Below, piece by piece: positions 35,315 to 43,495 of a DNA stretch of 48,334 nucleotides. The stretch spans positions 1 to 48,334 of the forward strand of contig NVSW01000002.1 in NCBI GenBank assembly GCA_002401365.1, written 5' to 3'. The notes beneath the pieces are model-generated. The model was not told the origin of the DNA. It worked only from the letters and a program-made list of their open reading frames with translations, and ran no database searches. Made by a program: the position numbers and the translations under genes. The stretch's first letter is position 1. Each line of letters starts with the position of its first letter. This stretch comes from Piscirickettsiaceae bacterium. GTDB lineage: Bacteria > Pseudomonadota > Gammaproteobacteria > Methylococcales > Cycloclasticaceae.

Positions 35315-36678
35315 TGGAGGTGTTTTCAGAAAAACGTAGTAATAAATGGATCTCTCGCCTGTCCTCCTTTAAAGACCGTATTCAAGAACCGCAACCGATG
35401 TTGGTTGAAGGGCGTTTAACACGCATGATAGGGCTTACCTTGGAAGCCGTTGGTTGTAGGTCTACGATAGGTGGCAGGTGTATGATTGAAACCGTAGACG
35501 GAGTACGAACCGAGGCAGAAGTAGTTGGTTTTTCTGGAGAACGATTATATTTGATGCCAACAGGAGATATTAGAGGCTTAGAACAAGATTGCCGTGTCAT
35601 TCCAATGGGGTTGACTAGCGTGGCCCACGTAGGGTTTGGCTTATTGGGTAGAGTGATAGACGGTTCTGGTAAGGCAATTGATGGTATGGGGCCTGTACAT
35701 ACCACTGATACGGTGCCATTACATGGCCGGCCTCTAAACCCTTTAGGGCGAAAACCAATTTCTGAACATTTGGATGTTGGTATTAGAGCCATCAATGCAT
35801 TATTAACAGTTGGGCGTGGTCAACGTCTCGGCTTGTTTGCTGGAAGTGGAGTGGGTAAAAGTGTCTTGCTCGGAATGATGACACGTTATACCAGTGCCGA
35901 TATTATCGTGGTTGGTTTGATCGGTGAGCGTGGCCGAGAAGTGAATGAATTTGTCAGAAAAAATCTTGGCAAAGAAGGGTTGGCTCGAGCGGTAGTAGTG
36001 GCAACACCGGCAGATCATCCGCCATTGATGCGGATGCATGGGGCTATGTTGGCGACCAGTATCGCTGAATATTTTCGCGACCAAGGTAAAAACGTTCTAT
36101 TGTTAATGGACTCGTTAACTCGGTATGCCCAAGCGCAAAGAGAAATAGCGCTAGCAATCAATGAGCCACCGGCTACAAAAGGCTACCCACCGTCGGTTTT
36201 TAGTAAGTTGCCAAGCCTAGTAGAGCGTGCCGGTAACTCTGATCAAGGTGATGGTTCAATTACCGCCTTTTACACCGTGTTAACCGAAGGTGATGATTCC
36301 AATGACCCGATTGCTGATGCGAGCAGGGCTATTCTTGATGGGCATGTTCACTTGTCACGGCAGTTAGCTGAAGCAGGGCACTTCCCAGCTATTGATATGG
36401 AAGCGTCAGTGAGTAGATTAATGGTGGAAGTGGTGCCAGAAGCTCACCAAGATATGGCTAGAGAGTTTCGTAGAATTAATTCGACATATCAACAAAATAT
36501 AGACTTAATTAATGTAGGTGCGTATCAGCCGGGTAGTAATAACGCTGTTGATCGTTCAATTGATATGCGTGAATCTATGTTAGAGTTTTTGCAACAGGGA
36601 TTGAACGAGGCGGTTGATTTTGAAACCAGCAAAGAACAGCTCTTTGGAGTGCTGCAAGCCGATGTTAATGATGCATGA
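35314..36678 (+). CDS. fliI: flagellar export ATPase FliI
   Basis: F1-beta-like ATPase of the flagellar type III secretion system. P-loop GLFAGSGVGKSVLLGMM, Walker B region NVLLLMDSLTRYAQAQRE, and the family signature PPSVFSKLPSLVERAG. 454 residues. The ATG shares one base with the fliH stop (TGATGG), indicating coupling. Confidence 0.96.
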   Translation: MEVFSEKRSNKWISRLSSFKDRIQEPQPMLVEGRLTRMIGLTLEAVGCRSTIGGRCMIETVDGVRTEAEVVGFSGERLYLMPTGDIRGLEQDCRVIPMGLTSVAHVGFGLLGRVIDGSGKAIDGMGPVHTTDTVPLHGRPLNPLGRKPISEHLDVGIRAINALLTVGRGQRLGLFAGSGVGKSVLLGMMTRYTSADIIVVGLIGERGREVNEFVRKNLGKEGLARAVVVATPADHPPLMRMHGAMLATSIAEYFRDQGKNVLLLMDSLTRYAQAQREIALAINEPPATKGYPPSVFSKLPSLVERAGNSDQGDGSITAFYTVLTEGDDSNDPIADASRAILDGHVHLSRQLAEAGHFPAIDMEASVSRLMVEVVPEAHQDMAREFRRINSTYQQNIDLINVGAYQPGSNNAVDRSIDMRESMLEFLQQGLNEAVDFETSKEQLFGVLQADVNDA

Positions 36679-36703
36679 TAACGAATGTTAAAAGGAGTGT
36701 TTC

Positions 36704-37165
36704 TTGAAGAGGTCTAAGAGGTTAGAACCCGTTCGCCGGGTTGCAAAAAACAAGGAAGCTGCTGCCGCTCAGAAAATGGGTGACTCAGTACAAAAAAAGG
36801 CTTCGGATGATTCTCAATTAGAGAAGCTGAAAAAATATCGTGATGACTACATCGCTGAATTTAAAACAAAAGGCGAGCAAGGGATTAGTGCATCTAGATT
36901 ACAAGAATACCAAACATTTGTGCAAAAAATTGACCGCGCTATTGTTGAACAAATAAAGACAGTTAAGTCTACGCAGCAGCAAGTTGAAGTCCATAAAAAA
37001 GACTTTCAAAAAATGAATAGTCGCAAAAAAGTAGTTGAAAAATTAATTGATAAATCAGTTAAACAAGAGTTTAAAAACGAACAACGCAAAGAACAAAACG
37101 AAGCAGATGATAGACCCTCTAGCGGCGGTACTAGGGAAGATGTTTTGATGTGGCGATTAACGTAA
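36704..37165 (+). CDS. fliJ: flagellar export chaperone FliJ
   Basis: 153 residues, almost entirely helical and coiled-coil, very rich in Lys, Glu and Gln, with no hydrophobic segment. This and the position after fliI indicate FliJ, the stalk-like partner of FliI; sequence similarity in the family is always low. The N-terminus KRSKRLEPVRRVAKNKEAAA is typical. The start is TTG at 36704, supported by a strong AAAGGAG six bases upstream. No fliK or fliL follows. Confidence 0.85.
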   Translation: MKRSKRLEPVRRVAKNKEAAAAQKMGDSVQKKASDDSQLEKLKKYRDDYIAEFKTKGEQGISASRLQEYQTFVQKIDRAIVEQIKTVKSTQQQVEVHKKDFQKMNSRKKVVEKLIDKSVKQEFKNEQRKEQNEADDRPSSGGTREDVLMWRLT

Positions 37166-37207
37166 CGTTAAAAATAAAATACTAGTTTGTCAGGGATTTT
37201 TTTGTTC

Positions 37208-37236
37208 GAACATTTATTTTATGGAAGTAAATGTTC
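37208..37236 (+). promoter_or_regulatory. nine-base inverted repeat in the oadG promoter, candidate operator
   Basis: GAACATTTA (37208-37216) and TAAATGTTC (37228-37236) are perfect inverted copies with an 11-base spacer. The right arm touches the TATAAT -10 and the left arm covers the poor -35 position (TTATTT, 37214-37219). The placement fits a dimeric transcription factor controlling oadGAB; regulator not identified. Confidence 0.65.
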
Positions 37237-37242
37237 TATAAT
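37237..37242 (+). promoter_or_regulatory. -10 element TATAAT of oadGAB
   Basis: A perfect TATAAT ends seven bases before the oadG ATG (37250). Transcription would start at or within a base or two of the start codon, which predicts a leaderless or nearly leaderless mRNA. No ribosome binding site is present. Confidence 0.65.
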
Positions 37243-37249
37243 CCCCTAG

Positions 37250-37483
37250 ATGAATATATCTGATTTACTTTCACAAGGCGTTGACCTTATGTTTCTCGGG
37301 ATGGGAATGGTTTTTTTCATCCTAGGCTTATTAGTGTTTGTTATCAAAGCTGCCTCGTATTTGATCATGCGTTCTGAACCAGAGCCCGTTATCCACGGCG
37401 CTAAATCTGTGCGTTTTAGTAAAATTGATGAAGATGTTGTTGCGGCAATTTCTATTGCTGTGGAACGTTTTCGAGCTAAATAA
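37250..37483 (+). CDS. oadG: oxaloacetate decarboxylase Na+ pump, gamma subunit
   Basis: 77-residue membrane anchor that holds the alpha and beta subunits together and binds zinc through its C-terminal part in known pumps. One membrane helix (about 12-35, VDLMFLGMGMVFFILGLL) with the family-typical LGMGMVF, then a polar tail. First gene of oadGAB, six bases before oadA. The family N-terminus (NISDLLSQGVDLMFLGMG) argues that the ATG at 37250 is right, even though it stands just after the -10 box. Confidence 0.9.
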   Translation: MNISDLLSQGVDLMFLGMGMVFFILGLLVFVIKAASYLIMRSEPEPVIHGAKSVRFSKIDEDVVAAISIAVERFRAK

Positions 37484-37489
37484 AATATT

Positions 37490-39274
37490 ATGACTAATCC
37501 ATTAAAAATAACTGAAGTCGTTTTGCGCGACGCTCACCAATCCTTATTTGCTACGCGTTTACGTATTGAAGACATGCTGCCAATTGCTGAAAAGCTTGAT
37601 AAAATTGGTTATTGGTCTTTAGAAACATGGGGTGGGGCTACCTTTGATTCGTGTATTCGCTATTTAGGCGAAGACCCATGGGAGCGTTTGAGATTGCTTA
37701 AAAAAGCGATGCCTAACACCCAGCAACAAATGTTATTACGGGGACAAAACCTATTGGGTTATCGGCATTATGCGGATGATGTAGTGCATAAGTTTGTTGA
37801 GCGTGCGTCTGACAATGGCATGGATGTTTTTCGAATTTTTGATGCGATGAATGATGTACGCAATCTAGAAACAGCCATTAAAGCAACGATTGAAGTGGGC
37901 AAGCACGCACAAGGGACCATCTCATTTACGGAAAGCCCGTTTCATACGTTAGATGGCTGGGTTGATATGGCGAAACGGCTTGAAGACTTAGGCTGCCACT
38001 CAATTGCGATCAAAGACATGGCAGGCTTGTTAAAACCATATGTCGCCACTGAACTGGTTACACGTTTAAAAGCTGAATGCGATGTTCCAATAGCGCTTCA
38101 TAGCCATGCTACAACAGGTATGAGTGTCGCTACCTGCTTGCAAGCCGTTGATGCGGGCTTGGATATGTTAGATACCGCTATTTCGTCAATGAGCATGACC
38201 TATGGCCATTCGCCAACCGAAACTTTTATAGCGATGTTGGATGGAACGGAGCGTTCCACTGGGTTAGATATCGATGCCGTAGAAGAAATTGCCGCTTACT
38301 TTAGAGAGGTTCGTCCTAAGTATGCTGAATTTGAAGGCTCATTGAAAGGCGTAGACTCTAGGATTTTAATAGCGCAAGTGCCAGGCGGTATGTTAACGAA
38401 TCTTGAAAGTCAGTTAAAACAACAAAATGCGGGCGACAAAATAGACGAGGTGTTGGCAGAAATTCCGTTAGTAAGAAAAGATTTGGGATATTTGCCATTG
38501 GTGACACCTACTTCACAAATTGTCGGCACTCAGGCTGTTATGAATGTGTTGATGGGTGAACGATATAAGTCAATCAGTAAAGAAACTGCAGGGGTGTTGA
38601 AAGGAGAGTACGGCAAGACACCTGCTCCCGTTGATGCCGAGCTTCAAACTCGAGTTCTTGAAGGCGCTGAAGCAATAACGTGTCGTCCAGCTGACCTTAT
38701 TGACGATGAACTAGATGTGTTAATTGCAGAGTTGCATGCTAAGGCAAAAGAAGGTGGCTTGAAGCTGGCCGAAGACACTATAGATGATGTATTAACGTAT
38801 GCCTTGTTCCCACAGGTAGGCTTGGACTTTATTAAAAACAGAAATAACCCTGATGCCTTTGAACCTGTACCAACGGGTATGTCAGTTGTAAGTGCGAATT
38901 TAACTAGTAGTGAAACATACGATGTGTCGGTAAATGGCACAGTGTATCAAGTAGAAGTTGGCCCCAGTGGTTCCATTGAGAACCTTGCGCCTGCAACGGT
39001 TGTTGCAACTGATAATTCATCACCGTCAAAACAACCTGAGCCAACAGGTGCTTTTTGCCAAAACGACCCTCTAATGTCACCAATGGCAGGTAATATTATA
39101 AGGATAGCGGTAGCAACAGGTGATGATGTGCGCGAAGGTGATGTGGTCATCATCTTAGAGGCGATGAAGATGGAAACTGAAATAAGGGCGCATATAGATG
39201 GCCAAATTTCAGATGTATTCGTCAAAGAAGGTGAGTCTATACCAGCAGGCGCACCACTTATTTTAATTTGTTAG
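37490..39274 (+). CDS. oadA: oxaloacetate decarboxylase alpha subunit, biotin-dependent
   Basis: Transfers CO2 from oxaloacetate to biotin, giving pyruvate. The carboxyltransferase domain opens with RDAHQSLFATRLR and includes WGGATFDSCIRYL and LHSHATTGMS (metal His). A Pro/Thr-rich linker (about 490-517) leads to the biotinyl domain, with EAMKMETE carrying the biotin lysine K560. 594 residues, full length. No ribosome binding site is evident in the six-base gap after oadG, so coupling to oadG is likely. Confidence 0.96.
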   Translation: MTNPLKITEVVLRDAHQSLFATRLRIEDMLPIAEKLDKIGYWSLETWGGATFDSCIRYLGEDPWERLRLLKKAMPNTQQQMLLRGQNLLGYRHYADDVVHKFVERASDNGMDVFRIFDAMNDVRNLETAIKATIEVGKHAQGTISFTESPFHTLDGWVDMAKRLEDLGCHSIAIKDMAGLLKPYVATELVTRLKAECDVPIALHSHATTGMSVATCLQAVDAGLDMLDTAISSMSMTYGHSPTETFIAMLDGTERSTGLDIDAVEEIAAYFREVRPKYAEFEGSLKGVDSRILIAQVPGGMLTNLESQLKQQNAGDKIDEVLAEIPLVRKDLGYLPLVTPTSQIVGTQAVMNVLMGERYKSISKETAGVLKGEYGKTPAPVDAELQTRVLEGAEAITCRPADLIDDELDVLIAELHAKAKEGGLKLAEDTIDDVLTYALFPQVGLDFIKNRNNPDAFEPVPTGMSVVSANLTSSETYDVSVNGTVYQVEVGPSGSIENLAPATVVATDNSSPSKQPEPTGAFCQNDPLMSPMAGNIIRIAVATGDDVREGDVVIILEAMKMETEIRAHIDGQISDVFVKEGESIPAGAPLILIC

Positions 39275-39284
39275 GTTTAACATA

Positions 39285-40418
39285 ATGGAAAGTGGTTTAT
39301 TACAAATTTGGCAATCAACGGGTATTGCAAATTTTGAATGGGGCAATGTATTAATGATAGCCATCGGCCTATTGTTGATCTATTTAGCGATCGCGAAAAA
39401 GTTTGAACCGTTATTGTTGCTACCCATTGGTTTTGGCGGCATCTTGGCCAATATTCCTATTGCGGGTATCAGCGGGCCCGATGGGTTACTGGGTATTTTG
39501 TATCATATGGGTGTTGATACAGGATTGTTCCCATTATTAATTTTTATGGGTGTAGGCGCGTTAACCGACTTTGGTGCATTAATTGCGAAGCCAAGTTTGT
39601 TGGTGTTAGGGGCGGCGGCACAATTTGGCATTTTTGCTACGTTGCTTGGCGCGTTGGCGATGAATATGATTCCTGGCATGGAATTTAGTTTAGCGGATGC
39701 CTCTGCTATCGCGATTATTGGTGGCGCTGATGGCCCTACGGCTATTTTTTTGGCATCTAAATTGGCGCCAGATTTATTGGGTGCTATAGCCGTTGCTGCT
39801 TATTCTTATATGGCGTTAGTGCCCGTTATTCAGCCGCCCATTATGCGTGCTTTAACCACAGAAACAGAACGTAAGGTGGAAATGAAGCATTTGCGGCACG
39901 TAAGCAAAAAAGAAAGAATTGTTTTTCCGCTTATTATTTTAACGGTTGTTATTCTCTTTTTACCAGCGTCGGCACCCCTTATAGGTATGTTGGCTTTTGG
40001 TAACTTAATGAGAGAAAGTGGTGTGGTTGACAGACTTAGTTCGACGGCGCAAAACGAACTAATCAATATAGTGACCATCTTCCTTGGTTTGGCTATTGGC
40101 TCAAAACTCTCTGCAGATAAATTTCTGTCGCCAGAAACATTGGGTATTCTAGTGCTGGGTATGGTTGCTTTTTCTATTGGCACTGCTGCTGGTGTGTTAA
40201 TGGGTAAGGTCATGTATAGAATGACAGGCGGAAAGGTTAACCCATTAATTGGCGCAGCGGGTGTGTCGGCTGTCCCAATGGCGGCACGGGTGGTTAATAA
40301 AGTAGGCCAAGAATCGAATCCGCATAACTTTTTATTAATGCATGCGATGGGGCCAAATGTTGCAGGGGTTATCGGTTCAGCTGTCGCCGCTGGTGTGTTG
40401 CTTGCGATTGTTGGGTAG
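39285..40418 (+). CDS. oadB: oxaloacetate decarboxylase beta subunit, Na+ translocating
   Basis: Membrane subunit that decarboxylates carboxybiotin and moves Na+ outwards. 377 residues with about nine hydrophobic segments. The family-specific Asp-containing segment IIGGADGPTAIF is present, as are MGVGALTDFGALIAKP and GVSAVPMAARVVNKVGQESN. It starts ten bases after oadA with AGG upstream. Together with oadG and oadA the pump is complete. Confidence 0.96.
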   Translation: MESGLLQIWQSTGIANFEWGNVLMIAIGLLLIYLAIAKKFEPLLLLPIGFGGILANIPIAGISGPDGLLGILYHMGVDTGLFPLLIFMGVGALTDFGALIAKPSLLVLGAAAQFGIFATLLGALAMNMIPGMEFSLADASAIAIIGGADGPTAIFLASKLAPDLLGAIAVAAYSYMALVPVIQPPIMRALTTETERKVEMKHLRHVSKKERIVFPLIILTVVILFLPASAPLIGMLAFGNLMRESGVVDRLSSTAQNELINIVTIFLGLAIGSKLSADKFLSPETLGILVLGMVAFSIGTAAGVLMGKVMYRMTGGKVNPLIGAAGVSAVPMAARVVNKVGQESNPHNFLLMHAMGPNVAGVIGSAVAAGVLLAIVG

Positions 40419-40435
40419 TACTAACGAGTGGCTCG

Positions 40436-41410
40436 ATGTTGAACGCCTTTTCTGTTGCTCCAATGATGGATTGGACGGATAGACACTGTCGGTATTTTCA
40501 CCGCCTGCTGACGCCTCATGCACTTCTTTATACGGAAATGGTTACCACCGGTGCGTTGTTGCATGGTGATACTGAACGGTTTTTGCGTTTCGATGAGTTT
40601 GAATATCCGCTAGCTTTACAGCTAGGTGGCAGTAATCCCAAGGATATGGCACATTGTGCAAGGCTTGCTCAACTGGCTGGGTTTAAGGAAATAAATATTA
40701 ATGTGGGTTGCCCGAGTGATCGTGTGCAAAGTGGACGTTTTGGTGCTTGTTTAATGTCTGAGCCAGAGCTTGTAGCAAACTGTGTTACTGAGATGTTATC
40801 TGAAGTTGATATACCCGTTACCATAAAGACACGCATTGGTATAGACGATCAAGAGTCGGCAGAATTTTTATTAGACTTTATTAGCAGGGTCGCAAAAGCG
40901 GGTTGTAAAACATTTATTATTCATGCACGAAAAGCCATTCTTAGCGGCTTATCGCCAAAAGAAAACAGAACTATACCGCCGTTAAATTATGATAGGGCAT
41001 ACCTAGTAAAACAAGAATTCCCTGAATTAAGTGTCATTATCAACGGTGGGGTAAAAACGGTAGCTGCTATCCAGCAACACTGGGATCAGCTTGATGGCGT
41101 AATGATTGGTAGAGAGGCTTATCATAACCCTTATTTTTTAGCCGAAGTGGAGCAACAATTATTTGCCGAACCCATAAAAACTAGAACACAATTGTTACAA
41201 CAATATATACCATACGTCGAAGAGCAACTGAACTTGGGAGAACCCTTGCAACGTATTTCTAGGCATATACTTGGCTTATTTGCAGGGCAGCCAAGTGGAA
41301 AATATTGGCGGCGTTACCTAAGTGAGAATGCCCGACTTAAAAACTCTGGTCCTGAGGTGCTTTTGGCAGCGCTAGCTGCTATGCAGTCGCATCAAACAAA
41401 TGTTAATTAA
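40436..41410 (+). CDS. dusA: tRNA-dihydrouridine(20/20a) synthase DusA
   Basis: FMN enzyme reducing U20/U20a in the tRNA D-loop. N-terminus SVAPMMDWTDRHCRYFHRL is the DusA form; the catalytic cysteine lies in NVGCPSDRVQSGRFGACLM, and HARKAILSGLSPKENR and DGVMIGREAYHNPY follow. 324 residues. It starts 18 bases after oadB. Confidence 0.95.
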   Translation: MLNAFSVAPMMDWTDRHCRYFHRLLTPHALLYTEMVTTGALLHGDTERFLRFDEFEYPLALQLGGSNPKDMAHCARLAQLAGFKEININVGCPSDRVQSGRFGACLMSEPELVANCVTEMLSEVDIPVTIKTRIGIDDQESAEFLLDFISRVAKAGCKTFIIHARKAILSGLSPKENRTIPPLNYDRAYLVKQEFPELSVIINGGVKTVAAIQQHWDQLDGVMIGREAYHNPYFLAEVEQQLFAEPIKTRTQLLQQYIPYVEEQLNLGEPLQRISRHILGLFAGQPSGKYWRRYLSENARLKNSGPEVLLAALAAMQSHQTNVN

Positions 41411-41458
41411 TCGATAATATCTCGGTATACTGCTTTTTCAATAAACAAATAATTTGCT

Positions 41459-42007
41459 ATGGAAGATTTATACAAAAAGATCATCTTGGAAATTGGTGAA
41501 GATGTGGAACGCCAAGGTTTAGTTGATACGCCAAAACGGGCGGCGAAAGCGATGACATTTTTAACCAGTGGCTATCAAAAGAATATACATGATGTTGTAA
41601 ATGGTGCCGTTTTTAATTCAGCAGCAGACGATATGGTTATCGTGCAAAATATTGAATTGTATTCAATGTGCGAACATCATTTATTGCCGTTTATTGGCAA
41701 ATGTCATGTTGCGTATCTGCCGTCTGGTAAAGTGCTAGGCTTATCTAAAGTCGCCAGAATTGTTGATATGTTTGCGAGGAGATTACAAATTCAAGAACAA
41801 TTGACCACGCAAATTGCCGATTCAATTCTTGAGGTGACGGGTGCAAAAGGGGTTGCTGTAGTGGTTGAAGCAAAACACCTATGTATGATGATGAGAGGTG
41901 TTGAAAAACAGAATTCATTAATGACAACATCCAGTATGCTGGGGCAATTTCGTAAAAATGCTGAAACACGTGCTGAGTTTTTAAGTTTATTGAAGATGAG
42001 CTCATAA
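41459..42007 (+). CDS. folE: GTP cyclohydrolase I, FolE1 type
   Basis: Makes 7,8-dihydroneopterin triphosphate for folate and, through queD, for queuosine. Zinc-binding MCEHHLLPFIGKCHVAYLP, GLSKVARIVDMFARRLQ and KHLCMMMRGV are all present. 182 residues. A TATACT at 41426-41431 is a possible -10 with a poor -35 (TTAATT, 41403-41408); no Shine-Dalgarno sequence precedes the ATG. It precedes hemH by seven bases. Confidence 0.95.
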   Translation: MEDLYKKIILEIGEDVERQGLVDTPKRAAKAMTFLTSGYQKNIHDVVNGAVFNSAADDMVIVQNIELYSMCEHHLLPFIGKCHVAYLPSGKVLGLSKVARIVDMFARRLQIQEQLTTQIADSILEVTGAKGVAVVVEAKHLCMMMRGVEKQNSLMTTSSMLGQFRKNAETRAEFLSLLKMSS

Positions 42008-42014
42008 GCTTTAG

Positions 42015-43019
42015 ATGAAGAAAACAGCCGTCTTATTGGTTAATTTAGGGACCCCAGATGCACCTACGGAAAAGGCAGTCCGAGCGTATTTAAAAGAGTT
42101 TTTATGGGACCCAAGAGTGGTACAAATCCCACGTTTTATTTGGTGGTTTGTTTTAAATTGGGTGGTTTTAAGGAAGCGCCCTAAAGAGTCTGCTAAAGCC
42201 TACCGACAAATTTGGACGGATAAAGGCTCTCCTTTAATGGTGTTTTCCAAACGCATCCAGCGGGCAATGCAAGCCATTGCAGAGCAAGCACCCAACGGTG
42301 ATTACAAGGTCTTTTTAGCGATGAGATATGGGCAACCATCCATAAGATCAGTTATGGAGGAGATAAAGCGCCATACGCCTGATAATATTTTATTGTTGCC
42401 GCTATACCCTCAATTTGCGACCTCTAGTACGGGGACTGCTTGGTATAAGTTTCGTTCCGAATATGAACAGTTGCAAGCCGCGCCCGACAGTAAAACAATT
42501 TTAGATTACCACGATGATGAAGGTTATATTGATGCGCTAGCGGATAGTGTGCGTCGGTATTGGGCGGATAACGGAAAGGCTGATTGTTTGGTGATGTCAT
42601 TTCATGGGGTGCCAGAAAGAACGATTAGGCAAGGTGACCCTTATTTATTCCAATGTACTAAGACGGCGGAGTTGTTGGTTGAAAAGCTCGAGCTGGAGCC
42701 TTTAGAGTGGCGCTTGGTTTTTCAGTCTCGTTTTGGTAGAGACAAGTGGATACAACCCTATTGTGTAGATGTTCTGCAAACCTTGCCGCAGCAAGGCGTA
42801 TTGAATGTGGATGTTATCTGTCCAGGCTTTGCAGCAGACTGTTTAGAAACATTAGAAGAAATTGCTCTGTTAAATAAAGACGTGTTTTTACAAGCAGGTG
42901 GTGAACAATATCGCTATATTCCGGCTCTAAATGATGATGAAAAACTTATTAAGGCATTATTTTCATTGGTTGAAAGCAATAATTTAACCGATTCAAAAAC
43001 GTTGGAGGAAGGTTTGTAA
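42015..43019 (+). CDS. hemH: ferrochelatase HemH
   Basis: Inserts Fe2+ into protoporphyrin IX. N-terminus AVLLVNLGTPDAPTEKAVRA, active-site histidine in MSFHGVPERTIRQGDPY, and later FQSRFGRDKWIQPY and CPGFAADCLETLEE. 334 residues. The last bases overlap the next gene (TAATGG), so translation is coupled to a small membrane protein. Confidence 0.96.
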   Translation: MKKTAVLLVNLGTPDAPTEKAVRAYLKEFLWDPRVVQIPRFIWWFVLNWVVLRKRPKESAKAYRQIWTDKGSPLMVFSKRIQRAMQAIAEQAPNGDYKVFLAMRYGQPSIRSVMEEIKRHTPDNILLLPLYPQFATSSTGTAWYKFRSEYEQLQAAPDSKTILDYHDDEGYIDALADSVRRYWADNGKADCLVMSFHGVPERTIRQGDPYLFQCTKTAELLVEKLELEPLEWRLVFQSRFGRDKWIQPYCVDVLQTLPQQGVLNVDVICPGFAADCLETLEEIALLNKDVFLQAGGEQYRYIPALNDDEKLIKALFSLVESNNLTDSKTLEEGL

Positions 43020-43219
43020 TGGCAAATTTTTTTGGCCCTAATTCTGGTTGCCCAATGTGCAAAATGATGAGGAGTATGGCCTTTAGTGGCATTGGTGCAG
43101 CAATCGGCGCGGGTATTGCGAGTTTGTTGGAGTTACAAAAAGTGGATGTTTGGTTAAGTGCAATCGGTGGCGCTTTTGTAATGGTTTTTATTGTGATGAA
43201 AAAACTGGAAAAAAAATGA
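43019..43219 (+). CDS. small membrane protein with CxxC, unrecognised
   Basis: 66 residues. A short N-terminus with C11-P-M-C14 and a second PxxGxP-like turn (FGPNSGCPMC) precedes two membrane helices (about 20-38 and 44-61) rich in Gly and Ala, then a Lys-rich end. I do not recognise the family. CxxC could bind a metal or be redox active, which is speculation. It is tightly coupled on both sides: TAATGG with hemH and ATGA with the lipoprotein gene. It ends in the in-frame heptamer A-AAA-AAA just before TGA. Confidence 0.75.
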   Translation: MANFFGPNSGCPMCKMMRSMAFSGIGAAIGAGIASLLELQKVDVWLSAIGGAFVMVFIVMKKLEKK

Positions 43220-43488
43220 GATTTATTATATTAGTTGGCATTATTTTATTGAGTAGTGGTTGTTCGCAGGAGCAGCAAAATAGAATCTCACGCTTAGGTG
43301 TGAATTGGTTGGAGGGCAACTACAAAGTTACTTTCTATGAAGGAAATTACAAAAAAGAATGGCTTGTATTGGATGGTAAAGTTACCTCAGAAGCAGAAAA
43401 AGGCTATTACTACTTTTGGGTAAAAGAAGGTGGTAAGAAAAAGTATGTGCAAACGCCAATTGACCGTACGATCATAGAAGAGTTTTAG
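43216..43488 (+). CDS. small predicted lipoprotein, unrecognised
   Basis: 90 residues from ATG 43216. A hydrophobic signal (about 3-14) ends in the lipobox LSSGC with the modified Cys at residue 16, so it should be a lipid-anchored periplasmic or outer-membrane protein. The mature part is small, aromatic and charged (KVTFYEGNYKKEWLVLDGKV; GYYYFWVKEGGKKKYVQTP) and looks like a compact beta-sheet. No family recognised. The start overlaps the previous stop (ATGA). It is eight bases ahead of the YafJ-type gene. Confidence 0.72.
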   Translation: MRFIILVGIILLSSGCSQEQQNRISRLGVNWLEGNYKVTFYEGNYKKEWLVLDGKVTSEAEKGYYYFWVKEGGKKKYVQTPIDRTIIEEF

Positions 43489-43495
43489 CTGTTCG

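Noticed and set aside
35382..35795. 137-residue minus-strand frame within fliI
   Set aside because: Shadow of a conserved gene; composition is not protein-like.
37166..37249. Terminator after fliJ (run of seven T at 37194-37200)
   Set aside because: No stable GC hairpin precedes the T-run.
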